From JACPIA01 sp964655995 (lineage in GTDB: Bacteria > Patescibacteriota > Minisyncoccia > Phycocordibacterales > XYD1-FULL-46-19), in contig CAZZPK010000005.1 in NCBI GenBank assembly GCA_964655995.1, forward strand, positions 1 through 52,615: DNA of 52,615 nucleotides, read 5' to 3'. Positions 1 to 6,404 of the stretch are shown one piece after another (position 1 is the first letter of the stretch; the number at the start of each line of letters is the position of its first letter). A program made the translations under genes and the position numbers. The notes under the pieces are model-generated. The model made no database searches, was not told where the DNA came from, and saw only the letters and a program-made list of their open reading frames with translations.

Positions 1-71
1 TTTATGTAATTTTGTTATTATTTAGACGGATAAATAAGAAACTTGTTAACCAATATAGAAAGGAAGGTTCG

Positions 72-884
72 ATGGAAAAACAGGTGGTTTTTAGGGGGGG
101 TACGGCCGATTGTCTAGCTCATTTAGCTCAAGCTATTGGGTCTGACCAGGTCAAACGCCAAACATTGACTAACTTTGTCGGTGTTACTACCGCCACTGTT
201 AGTTGCTGGTTAAAGGGCCAGCGTTTGCCGACGGGGGAGCCGTTATTACGACTCCGCTTCTATCTCGAGTTCTTGGGCTACGATGTTCAAGAGTTACGAT
301 CTCTAGATGGGGTGGTCCGCGCTGTAGCGAGGCTCTGTGCTTTCCAAATTGTGGGACTGACTGAAGTTTCGCGTTTGGTTGGCTATGCCGATCGCCCAAG
401 TGGCCATAACGACACTTTATTGGCGATATTCCGGGGGGCCCAAGGAGTCAATAAAGATCGACTGGAGAAATTTGAAAGTCTGGTTGGTCAGTATGAGACT
501 CAACTTGAGTGGAAGGTGTCTTCAACGCCAAAAATTCCACTCAATGGACGAGCGACAATGGAGTCAGAAATTGCGACAAAACCAGCGGCCCTTAAGCCAT
601 TGAAACCAAAATCAGTTCTCTCGTTTCAAGACAAGAGAGTGACGATGGAAGTTTTGTCCAATCTGATTCAAGCGACGTTGCCGTTGACGCAGTATGTGGA
701 GTCAGATCAATTTACCCCACAAGATCGCGCCGCACTTCGTGATTTGGTGGGAGGTGATAGTGTCTTCCGCTTAGCAAACTCGCTTTACCGTCTTTGCGGC
801 GAGCGAGCTCGCAGTATGCACCGACCGACAATTTCATTGACGACTTTGGAGGGAGAGGAAGGAGAGAACCATGGCCAGTACTAG
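72..884 (+). CDS. Double helix-turn-helix protein, first gene of an HTH/GHKL-ATPase pair
   Basis: I do not recognise a named family. The 270-residue product has a helix-turn-helix-like segment at about residues 28-52 (TLTNFVGVTTATVSCWLKG, XRE-like) and a second one at about 94-125, followed by a lysine/proline-rich linker and a helical C-terminus, so DNA binding is likely. The ATG at 72 is chosen over an upstream in-frame start at 12 because AGGAAGG (61-67) sits just before it. The stop overlaps the next gene by 14 bp, so the two are translationally linked. The role is inferred: a regulator or DNA-targeting partner of the downstream GHKL ATPase. The promoter is cut off or not evident in the 71 bases present. 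Confidence 0.75.
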   Translation: MEKQVVFRGGTADCLAHLAQAIGSDQVKRQTLTNFVGVTTATVSCWLKGQRLPTGEPLLRLRFYLEFLGYDVQELRSLDGVVRAVARLCAFQIVGLTEVSRLVGYADRPSGHNDTLLAIFRGAQGVNKDRLEKFESLVGQYETQLEWKVSSTPKIPLNGRATMESEIATKPAALKPLKPKSVLSFQDKRVTMEVLSNLIQATLPLTQYVESDQFTPQDRAALRDLVGGDSVFRLANSLYRLCGERARSMHRPTISLTTLEGEEGENHGQY

Positions 885-2601
885 TAATACTGTTAGGTTA
901 GACAAGGGTGCGCACGTTAGAAGCAAACATTCTCGTCTCGATTTTCACATGGGGGAGGCATTCTTGCGTGTTGCCTCGGATTACCCTACCATCCTCGATG
1001 TTATTTTGGAACAAGTCCAAAATGCCATTGATGCGGAGGCTAAGACGATTACGGTTGTTCTCAATCGTAAAACTCGTCACATTGCTATTCGCGACGATGG
1101 TGAGGGGGTGAGTGTGGAGACGTTTGAGACCGCTTTACAGCGCGTCTGTTTGTCTGGTAAAGAGCGGGGCAAATTGGGTCGATTTGGTATCGGCTTGATC
1201 TCGCCGCTCGGTAAGTGCCAAACCTTCGTCTTCACTTCTTGTCCTAAGGATACCCCAAAGGGTTACATGGAGTGGACCTTTACGACTGAGGACATCAAGC
1301 AGGAAGCCCGAGATATAAAAATCCCGGTCCGTTCCCGCACTGATATCTTTTTTGTCGGCAAAGGCAAAACGGGGCCCAAAGGGCAAACAACCGTTATGTG
1401 GCGGACGGAAGTCAACATCTTCAAGTATTCCGCCGACAAGATGATCAGTCGAGTATCCTCGATTGACTATCTTGAAGAGGCGATACTTGATCGTTTTAGT
1501 GCCGCTCTGCGGCGCAACAAAGTCGTCCTCAATCTCAGGTTCGTCAACGAGGATGGTAGTGAGGAAAAGCGGGAAGGGATAAAGGCGAAGCTATTCACCG
1601 GGCGACCATTAAGTAAGGTGGTTATCACCGAGCCAGATGTTGGCAAGGTGGAATTTCGTCTCTTTCTGGCTCCTCGTACTACTAAGGGCCAAAATGGTAA
1701 AGTGCTGATCGGTGAGATCGATAACGACTATCGTTTCCCGTTCCACTTGCTGGCACGTCAGGCCGGAGGTTTGTTGCCCGATGAGGTGCTCCAGGCTCTA
1801 TCCTCCGGTGTTTTCGAGGGTGAGATTGTTGGCGAAGGCGTTAAACTCCATTCGACTCGCAAGTCGTTTGAGAAGGATGATGCTTTTGTCGGCTTTTGCG
1901 CCGCCATTGAGACTTGGTTCCAAAAGCATGGCTCAAGCCATCTGGAGGAGATCAAGGAGGCACATCGCGACCAACGGTACCAGGAGTTGGGGCTTAAATC
2001 TCTCCATGAGATCGAGGTCTTGCTCAATGATCCGGCGTTTGCGACTATCAAGTCAGTGCTCGAGGATTTTAAGGTCGGCACAACTGGTTGTCATCATTCA
2101 CCGCGCGATGAGGAGAATATTATTGGTCTCCAAGACGAGACCTCAATTTCTACTCATGGTCTTGGGGCAGAGGAGTCCGATTCCACCAATGAGTCTGGTG
2201 GAAGAGTTGATTCAACCGAGGATAAACCCAAACATCGTCCTCTAACCGTTACCGGACCGCGTGGTCGACGTCGGACTTTGGTCCGCAATGACAGCATTGG
2301 TTTGCAGTTTTCTCATGTGGCAATGGATGGCTCCGATCGGTTGTGGGAGCTCGATGATCGCCGTGGGATACTGCACTTCAATGTGAATCACCCGATTTGG
2401 GTGGAGGCTGATGTCTCTGACCGAAAAATCAGGCAATTGCAAGAAACGGTAGCGATTTTTGCGCTTACCATCAAAGCAATGCCTGATGATTTGGGTGAGA
2501 CACTGCGCTTGGCCTTCGACGAGTCACTCCGTCCGCTCTCCTTTCTGTTTAAGTGTTCCCAAGCTTTTAACTCGGGGCGGCGTAATTCGTCAGCTGGTTG
2601 A
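871..2601 (+). CDS. GHKL-family ATPase (Hsp90/MORC-like)
   Basis: A 576-residue protein with a recognisable GHKL ATP-binding fold at residues 25-190: N box E47-x3-N51-x2-D54, the DxGxG box D75-D76-G77-E78-G79, and the glycine lid GRFGIGL at 103-109. A middle domain (about 200-350) resembles the S5-like domain that follows the ATPase in Hsp90/MORC/MutL proteins. The acidic linker around 410-455 is poorly conserved-looking, and the C-terminus carries a strand/helix unit with a VNHPIWVEAD core often seen in bacterial MORC-like proteins. Start ATG 871 follows AAGGAGAG. It forms an operon with the upstream HTH gene and ends at a strong terminator. Bacterial MORC/Hsp90-like ATPases are often found in conflict systems; a defence or chromosome-handling role here is inference only. 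Confidence 0.8.
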   Translation: MASTSNTVRLDKGAHVRSKHSRLDFHMGEAFLRVASDYPTILDVILEQVQNAIDAEAKTITVVLNRKTRHIAIRDDGEGVSVETFETALQRVCLSGKERGKLGRFGIGLISPLGKCQTFVFTSCPKDTPKGYMEWTFTTEDIKQEARDIKIPVRSRTDIFFVGKGKTGPKGQTTVMWRTEVNIFKYSADKMISRVSSIDYLEEAILDRFSAALRRNKVVLNLRFVNEDGSEEKREGIKAKLFTGRPLSKVVITEPDVGKVEFRLFLAPRTTKGQNGKVLIGEIDNDYRFPFHLLARQAGGLLPDEVLQALSSGVFEGEIVGEGVKLHSTRKSFEKDDAFVGFCAAIETWFQKHGSSHLEEIKEAHRDQRYQELGLKSLHEIEVLLNDPAFATIKSVLEDFKVGTTGCHHSPRDEENIIGLQDETSISTHGLGAEESDSTNESGGRVDSTEDKPKHRPLTVTGPRGRRRTLVRNDSIGLQFSHVAMDGSDRLWELDDRRGILHFNVNHPIWVEADVSDRKIRQLQETVAIFALTIKAMPDDLGETLRLAFDESLRPLSFLFKCSQAFNSGRRNSSAG

Positions 2602-2617
2602 TAGCAAGGGAGAATAT

Positions 2618-2651
2618 AGCCCCACCTAGTATAACTAGGTGGGGCTTTCTT
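2618..2651 (+). terminator. Intrinsic terminator of the HTH/GHKL operon
   Basis: A perfect 13-bp stem (AGCCCCACCTAGT, loop ATA, ACTAGGTGGGGCT) followed by TTCTTGT, 17 nt after the ATPase stop. Confidence 0.85.
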
Positions 2652-2697
2652 GTGGTTAATAGATGTACATGTTTAGATAAATGAGTAATAAGCTACT

Positions 2698-3438
2698 ATG
2701 CCCGAGCCGGATATTATTTTTGAGGATGAGGGGATTTTGGTGTTAGATAAGCCAGCGGGGATTAAGGTCCATCGCGATGATTTTAGCGCGGCGGGAGAGG
2801 TGACGATCGCCGATTGGCTGGTAAAAAATTACCCCGAGTTGGCTCACGTCGGGGAGGAGTTTAAAAGCAGCACTGGGCAAATTTATCCCAAGCCCGGTAT
2901 TGTCCATCGTTTAGATAATGAGACGAGCGGGGTTTTATTGGTCGCTAAAACTAATGACAGTTATTTATTTTTAAAAAATCAGTTTAAAAATCATGCTATT
3001 GCCAAAACTTATCATGTTTTGGTCTATGGTACGTTTAGTGATTGGGCGGTGGGTGAGAGTAGGGTAGTCGAGGTGCCGATCGGCCGCTCGGCAAGTGATG
3101 CGCGCCAGCGAGTAGCAAGCGTTAAGGCCTCCGGCACTTTGCGCGAGGCCAAGACGGAATTTACACTACTTGAGATTTTGCGCGGGGCCAGTTATTTGGC
3201 GGCCAAGCCGGTAACAGGGCGGACGCATCAAATTCGCGTTCACTTAAAGTATCTCCAGCATCCGGTGGTCTGCGACTCTTTATACGCTCCGGGGCAGGTG
3301 TGCCCACCGCCGCTTACGCGCCAGGCTCTGCACGCTTTACAAGTGGAGCTCGAGTGGCCGGAGGGTGGGGGGCGCCAGTTTACGGCGCCGTTGCCCGAGG
3401 ACTTTAAAACCACCCTTGATCATCTCCGCCGGGCGTGA
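2698..3438 (+). CDS. RluA-family rRNA pseudouridine synthase
   Basis: A 246-residue pseudouridine synthase. The family signature HRLDxxTSG is present at residues 70-78 (H70-R71-L72-D73, with D73 the catalytic aspartate), followed by LLVAKT and the late TGRTHQIRVHL motif that shapes the active site. There is no N-terminal S4 domain, so it is the short RluA/RluC-core form. It converts specific uridines in structured RNA, most often 23S rRNA, to pseudouridine; the exact site cannot be told from sequence. No Shine-Dalgarno is visible before ATG 2698. It is followed 19 nt later by rplS, so co-transcription is likely. Confidence 0.88.
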   Translation: MPEPDIIFEDEGILVLDKPAGIKVHRDDFSAAGEVTIADWLVKNYPELAHVGEEFKSSTGQIYPKPGIVHRLDNETSGVLLVAKTNDSYLFLKNQFKNHAIAKTYHVLVYGTFSDWAVGESRVVEVPIGRSASDARQRVASVKASGTLREAKTEFTLLEILRGASYLAAKPVTGRTHQIRVHLKYLQHPVVCDSLYAPGQVCPPPLTRQALHALQVELEWPEGGGRQFTAPLPEDFKTTLDHLRRA

Positions 3439-3457
3439 TAGACTCTAGCTCGTAATT

Positions 3458-3880
3458 ATGGCCCGACCGATTATTACTCCAGTTGATATTAAGAGCCGCC
3501 AGGCGCTCCCGCTTAAAGCCGGAGCGACGGTAAAAGTGTGGCAAAAAATCCAGGAGAAGGGTAAAACCCGTCTCCAGCTTTTTGAGGGTCTCGTGATCGC
3601 CCGCAAGCATGGTAGCGAGGCCGGAGCGACCTTTACCGTGCGTAAGGTGGCCAGCGGCGTAGGGGTGGAAAAAATCTTCCCTTTATACTCGCCCAATATA
3701 GACAAAATCGAGGTGGTGCGCCAAGCCAAGGTGCGTCGAGCCAAACTCTATTATGTCCGCGAGCAAGCCGCCAAAGAGCAGCGTCGCCGGATGAAGCAGG
3801 GCAACATTGATGCTATAGTAGCTGATGAAGCGGTTAATAGTGAACCTGTCGAATCGGCAGTAGAAACAGCGACTGAATAA
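3458..3880 (+). CDS. rplS: 50S ribosomal protein L19
   Basis: A 140-residue L19. The core (GATVKVWQKIQE, RLQLFEGLVIARK, TFTVRKVASGVGVEKIFPLYSPNIDKIEV, then RRAKLYYVRE) matches the family over residues 15-105. The last ~30 residues are an acidic/Ala-rich tail not present in the standard 115-residue protein. It sits at the 30S-50S interface. No ribosome binding site is visible before the ATG. The tRNA-Leu gene starts immediately after the stop codon, so both probably belong to one transcript. Confidence 0.95.
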   Translation: MARPIITPVDIKSRQALPLKAGATVKVWQKIQEKGKTRLQLFEGLVIARKHGSEAGATFTVRKVASGVGVEKIFPLYSPNIDKIEVVRQAKVRRAKLYYVREQAAKEQRRRMKQGNIDAIVADEAVNSEPVESAVETATE

Positions 3881-3964
3881 GCGCGGGTGGCGAAATTGGT
3901 AGACGCGCTACCTTGAGGTGGTAGAGCCCGCAAGGGTGTGGAGGTTCGAGTCCTCTCCCGCGCA
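3881..3964 (+). tRNA. tRNA-Leu (anticodon GAG)
   Basis: An 84-nt class II tRNA. Acceptor GCGCGGG (3881-3887) pairs with CCCGCGC (3957-3963), with discriminator A3964. The anticodon stem CTACC/GGTAG encloses the loop TTGAGGT with GAG at 3915-3917. It has a long variable arm and a T arm with GGTTCGAGTCC. CCA is not encoded directly after the discriminator. However, an 11-bp copy of its 3' end followed by CCA lies at 4150-4163 (see findings). Confidence 0.95.
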
Positions 3965-4160
3965 CAGCGAACGTAGTGAGCGAGCACGGAGTTTTGCCAT
4001 TATTGGCAAAACGTGAGAGGCTCGAAAAGCGGAGCGATGCCGAGCCAGTAGGTGAGGCCGCGAGCTGGGGCTGCGACCGAGACTGTCGACGGACAGGCGA
4101 GAGTTGTAGCCGAGTCCCCCGCCCGTACTGAACGGTACGTTCGGGCGGGTCTCCCGCGCA
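3965..4160 (+). repeat. Structured 196-bp segment inserted at the tRNA-Leu 3' end
   Basis: This gene-free stretch is bounded by the direct repeat TCTCCCGCGCA: the tRNA 3' end at 3954-3964 and a second copy at 4150-4160. It holds several hairpins: GTTTTGCC/GGCAAAAC (3991-4012), GGCTCG/CGAGCC (4019-4046), CTGTC/GACAG (4083-4096) and CCCGCCCG/CGGGCGGG (4118-4149). No open frame looks coding. It may be a small non-autonomous insertion or a structured RNA processed from the tRNA transcript; which one is not decided by the sequence. Confidence 0.5.
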
Positions 4161-4210
4161 CCACGTAAAGTGATTACACCACATGGCACGGCCATGGGGG
4201 ATAACTCCTA

Positions 4211-4238
4211 TTGACTTTTTTGTTCTATTGTGTATAAT
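4211..4238 (+). promoter_or_regulatory. Sigma70-type promoter of the orphan gene at 4259
   Basis: TTGACT (4211-4216), a 16-nt spacer, TATAAT (4233-4238). Transcription would start near 4245, leaving a leader of about 15 nt that is mostly the ribosome binding site. Confidence 0.8.
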
Positions 4239-4258
4239 TGAGGGTGGAGGTGATTGAC

Positions 4259-4573
4259 ATGGCGAGAGCCAAACGGCAGTATACCGTCGAGGTGACTGAG
4301 CGCTCCACGGGGCGCATCAGTAGTTACACTACTTGGGCGGTATCAGCCAAAGAGGCTGAGGCACATGCCCATCACCGTCTGGTCAAAGAGTTCAAAATTG
4401 ATCGTTACTTGTCGCTAGAAGAGCGGCACGAGCGATTTATCTTCGAAACTTTTTTGACCAAGGCGATGCCTGATCGTAAGGCATTGCCTAGCGCATTGCG
4501 GCCGGTTCAGTTGGACCTGCCAGAAATGACTCAACACCAGGAGCTTGCCAGTCGACATGGCATGTTCCTGTAA
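4259..4573 (+). CDS. Small hypothetical protein
   Basis: A 104-residue protein of unknown family. The start ATG 4259 is set by the strong GGAGGTGA at 4247-4254; an upstream in-frame start at 4238 falls in the -10 box. The first half (QYTVEVTERSTGRISSYTTW...SAKEAEAHAHHRLVKEF) reads as a small beta-beta-alpha unit like short modulator proteins, and the rest is helical and then disordered. It is monocistronic, with its own promoter and terminator, which in this window is typical of accessory genes. Confidence 0.7.
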   Translation: MARAKRQYTVEVTERSTGRISSYTTWAVSAKEAEAHAHHRLVKEFKIDRYLSLEERHERFIFETFLTKAMPDRKALPSALRPVQLDLPEMTQHQELASRHGMFL

Positions 4574-4580
4574 CACAGAG

Positions 4581-4604
4581 GGGTGCCCCGTTGGCACCCT
4601 TTTA
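4581..4604 (+). terminator. Intrinsic terminator
   Basis: GGGTGCC (4581-4587), loop CCGTT, GGCACCC (4593-4599), then TTTT. It closes the orphan gene 7 nt after its stop. Confidence 0.8.
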
Positions 4605-4630
4605 ATTTTGCTTGAATAAACACTTAGCGT

Positions 4631-4636
4631 TATACT
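4631..4636 (+). promoter_or_regulatory. -10 element giving a near-leaderless adenosyltransferase mRNA
   Basis: TATACT lies 9 nt before the ATG at 4646, so the predicted start point is at about 4643, only a few bases from the start codon. There is no Shine-Dalgarno. A TTGAAT at 4612-4617 is too close (13-nt spacer) to be a good -35. Confidence 0.5.
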
Positions 4637-4645
4637 GCCGTTACC

Positions 4646-5200
4646 ATGCTTTTTACCGGTAAAGGTGATGGGGGGACCACCTCGCTGTTTGGCTGCAAAC
4701 AGCGCATTTCAAAAAGCTCGGCGGTTGCCGAGGCGCTTGGCAATTTAGACGAGATCAACTCACTGCTTGGTGTATGCAAGGTGGTGTCGGACAAGGCGCT
4801 GTTCCGTCTGCCCAATGGCGCGCCGGTAGCGGGCTTGGTTAATGAGATTCAGCAAAATCTCTTTATTGTCCAGGCGGAGCTGGCCGGCTCAGCCATGGCG
4901 GTTAGTGAGAACAAGGTTAAAAAGGTGGAGGAGATAATTGGGATGATTGAGGCGGCTTTGCCGCCAATACACTCCTTTTTTGTCTCAGGGGGTACTGAGG
5001 TGGCGGCGTTGTTTGACTTTGCGCGTACTATTGCCCGCCGCGCCGAGCGGCGCGTGGTGGCTGTAGCCGAGTCGGGTGACAGAGAGATCAATGCTCATAC
5101 CCGAGCTTACCTTAATCGCTTGTCCTCGATCCTTTACGCTTTGGCCCGCTTGGCTAATCACCAGGCGGGTATCAGCGAGCAAAAACCGACGTATAATTAA
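4646..5200 (+). CDS. ATP:cob(I)alamin adenosyltransferase, PduO/MMAB type
   Basis: A 184-residue PduO-type adenosyltransferase that transfers the 5'-deoxyadenosyl group of ATP to cob(I)alamin to make coenzyme B12. The N-terminal ATP-binding signature is FTGKGDGGTTSLFG (residues 3-16), LDEINSLLG follows at 34-42, and the C-terminal helices contain FARTIARRAERRVV with the arginines expected at the ATP/cobalamin site. Length is normal for the family. No B12 biosynthesis gene is nearby, so the cell probably salvages cobalamin, perhaps for a B12-dependent ribonucleotide reductase or mutase elsewhere (inference). tRNA-His follows directly. Confidence 0.88.
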   Translation: MLFTGKGDGGTTSLFGCKQRISKSSAVAEALGNLDEINSLLGVCKVVSDKALFRLPNGAPVAGLVNEIQQNLFIVQAELAGSAMAVSENKVKKVEEIIGMIEAALPPIHSFFVSGGTEVAALFDFARTIARRAERRVVAVAESGDREINAHTRAYLNRLSSILYALARLANHQAGISEQKPTYN

Positions 5201-5205
5201 AATAT

Positions 5206-5277
5206 GGTGGCTATGGTGTAGCGGTAGCACATGAGCTTGTGGAGCTCCTTGTCTGGGTTCAACTCCCAGTAGCCACC
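5206..5277 (+). tRNA. tRNA-His (anticodon GTG)
   Basis: Acceptor GTGGCTA (5207-5213) pairs with TAGCCAC (5270-5276). G5206 is the extra G-1 opposite discriminator C5277, a hallmark of tRNA-His. The anticodon GTG is at 5239-5241 in loop TTGTGGA; the T arm is CTGGG-TTCAACT-CCCAG. The outermost anticodon-stem pair is a T-C mismatch. CCA is not encoded (CCT follows). Confidence 0.93.
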
Positions 5278-5283
5278 CCTGAA

Positions 5284-5312
5284 TTGACTAAAATTTAAAT
5301 ATCATATATAAC
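5284..5312 (+). promoter_or_regulatory. Promoter of the small membrane protein gene
   Basis: TTGACT (5284-5289), 17-nt spacer, TATAAC (5307-5312). It is followed by an AT-rich leader of about 43 nt and GGGAGG (5348-5353) before ATG 5362. Confidence 0.7.
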
Positions 5313-5361
5313 TAAGTTGGAATTAAAAATTGATCAATAATCAACTTGGGAGGAACAAGTA

Positions 5362-5586
5362 ATGAGATTAAGAGGTTTTGATGTGGCGATGTTTGTAGGA
5401 CTATGGCTCTTTTTTGCTTTTGTTTTCATGGTCATGGACGCCATACTGCCAATAATAGAACCGTCTGGTACGTTTTTGTTTTGGGCCAGTGGATCGGCAG
5501 CACTGGCGGTATCGATTGTTGTCCGCTTGGCAGTAGGCCTGCTGCTAGGGTTTTCGTTTGAAGAAGAAGAGGGGGAGGAAGAGTAA
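5362..5586 (+). CDS. Small two-helix membrane protein
   Basis: A 74-residue protein of unknown family. It has two hydrophobic segments (about residues 8-32 and 38-66) joined by a short PSGTF-type turn, and ends with a run of glutamates (EEEEGEEE). This predicts a hairpin in the membrane with an acidic cytoplasmic tail. GGGAGG precedes the ATG. It is monocistronic between its own promoter and terminator. Function unknown. Confidence 0.7.
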   Translation: MRLRGFDVAMFVGLWLFFAFVFMVMDAILPIIEPSGTFLFWASGSAALAVSIVVRLAVGLLLGFSFEEEEGEEE

Positions 5587-5609
5587 TATTTTTCTAAATC
5601 TTAAATATG

Positions 5610-5639
5610 GCGCCGGTCAGGGATGATCGGCGCTTTTTT
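5610..5639 (+). terminator. Intrinsic terminator
   Basis: GCGCCG (5610-5615) pairs with CGGCGC (5628-5633), extended by GTCA/TGAT, loop GGGA, then TTTTTT. Confidence 0.85.
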
Positions 5640-5656
5640 ATGCTAGGCTTACAGTA

Positions 5657-5905
5657 ATGAGGATTTTGATCAAGGCTAAAGCGGGGGAGCGAGAGGAGAG
5701 AGTAGAGGCCCCCGAGCCTAAATTATTGAATACTAAAGATGAGTTAGAGGTTTACACTGTGCGGGTCAAGGAGCCGCCAGAGCGGGGCAAGGCCAATGAT
5801 GCTATTATTAAACTGTTAGCGGGGTACTTTAATTTACCTCGCTCGCACATCCGTCTCGTCTCCGGTGCCACCAGCAAGCGCAAAATTTTCGAGATTGAGA
5901 GATAG
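5657..5905 (+). CDS. DUF167 (UPF0235/YggU) family protein
   Basis: An 82-residue DUF167 protein. The family core is clear: YTVRVKEPPERGKANDAIIKLLAGYF at residues 34-59, then SHIRLVSGATSKRKIFEI. This small alpha/beta fold is widespread in bacteria, archaea and eukaryotes and its biochemical role is not established. No Shine-Dalgarno is seen before ATG 5657. The gene stands alone, followed by about 40 nt and the promoter of a candidate small RNA. Confidence 0.88.
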   Translation: MRILIKAKAGEREERVEAPEPKLLNTKDELEVYTVRVKEPPERGKANDAIIKLLAGYFNLPRSHIRLVSGATSKRKIFEIER

Positions 5906-5944
5906 TTAATATAATCATGATTAGAGGAGCGAGGCCTATCCCTA

Positions 5945-5973
5945 TTGACAGGTAGTCTCGCATTTGTTATCCT
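5945..5973 (+). promoter_or_regulatory. Promoter of a candidate small RNA
   Basis: TTGACA (5945-5950), 17-nt spacer, TATCCT (5968-5973). No ribosome binding site or convincing ORF lies between it and the terminator that ends near 6072. Confidence 0.7.
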
Positions 5974-5979
5974 ACAGTT

Positions 5980-6072
5980 AGATCTTGCCCCCCAACGTAT
6001 GGGGCCTTTCCCCCGAGGCCTCATGCCTTGTCCCCGTCGCCAGCGCTCCCCAGCCTGGCGGCCCTTTTATTT
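5980..6072 (+). ncRNA. Candidate small structured RNA (~90 nt)
   Basis: The interval runs from the predicted start point to a strong intrinsic terminator (stem CGCCAG-C-GCT / AGC-CTGGCG at 6038-6060, loop CCCC, then CTTTTATTTTATT). Inside are GCCCC/GGGGC and GAGGC/GCCTT pairings. It has no start codon with a ribosome binding site. It is not 4.5S RNA (no GGAA/AGCAG helix-8 signature) and is too short for 6S. I do not recognise the family. It ends about 25 nt before the csoR promoter. Confidence 0.5.
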
Positions 6073-6097
6073 TATTAAATTATCAACAATCAGGCTG

Positions 6098-6126
6098 TTG
6101 ACAGCATACCCCCTAGGGGGTATCAT
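6098..6126 (+). promoter_or_regulatory. csoR-copA promoter with embedded CsoR operator
   Basis: TTGACA (6098-6103), a 17-nt spacer, TATCAT (6121-6126). The spacer is filled by the perfect 18-bp palindrome ATACCCCCTAGGGGGTAT (6106-6123), a classic CsoR-type GC-box with a TA-flanked G/C core. Apo-CsoR bound here would cover both -35 and -10; Cu(I) binding would release it. Transcription would start near 6133, the csoR ATG. Confidence 0.85.
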
Positions 6127-6132
6127 GGGAGG

Positions 6133-6402
6133 ATGCATCAATCATCATCTGCGCCGAGCCTGATGCGCCGGCTAAAAATTTTAGAGGGTCAAGTCCGCGG
6201 CCTCCAGCAATTGGTGGCCAACAAGACCTATTGCATCGACATTATTACCCAAAGCTCAGCCATCAAACAGGGTTTGTCCAATATTGAAGATTTGCTGCTG
6301 GCCCAGCATTTGTCTCATTGCGTCGTCAAACAGATCAAGCGCGGCGAGACCAAGCAGGCGGTTGACGAAGTGCTTAAAGTTTACAAATTAAAACGCAAAT
6401 AA
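6133..6402 (+). CDS. csoR: CsoR-family copper-sensing repressor
   Basis: An 89-residue all-helical CsoR/RcnR-family metal sensor. The Cu(I)-ligand set is complete with the right spacing: C34, H59 and C63 (C-x24-H-x3-C). The DNA-binding face RRLKILEGQVRGLQ (12-25) is typical. It represses its own operon through the palindrome at 6106-6123. ATG 6133 follows GGGAGG but lies almost at the predicted start point, so initiation may be leaderless; an in-frame ATG at 6163 is an alternative start just before the conserved domain. The next gene (copA) starts 2 nt after the stop. Confidence 0.92.
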   Translation: MHQSSSAPSLMRRLKILEGQVRGLQQLVANKTYCIDIITQSSAIKQGLSNIEDLLLAQHLSHCVVKQIKRGETKQAVDEVLKVYKLKRK

Positions 6403-6404
6403 TT

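Noticed and set aside
1712..2245. A 177-residue frame overlapping the GHKL ATPase gene
   Set aside because: Alternate frame of an ATPase gene with intact motifs; no ribosome binding site.
3751..4195. Several minus-strand frames (78-116 residues) across tRNA-Leu and the structured insertion
   Set aside because: They are translations of the tRNA gene and hairpins, without ribosome binding site or family-like composition.
5945..6163. A 72-residue plus-strand frame ahead of csoR
   Set aside because: It starts in the promoter of the small-RNA candidate, crosses a terminator and the CsoR operator, and has no ribosome binding site.
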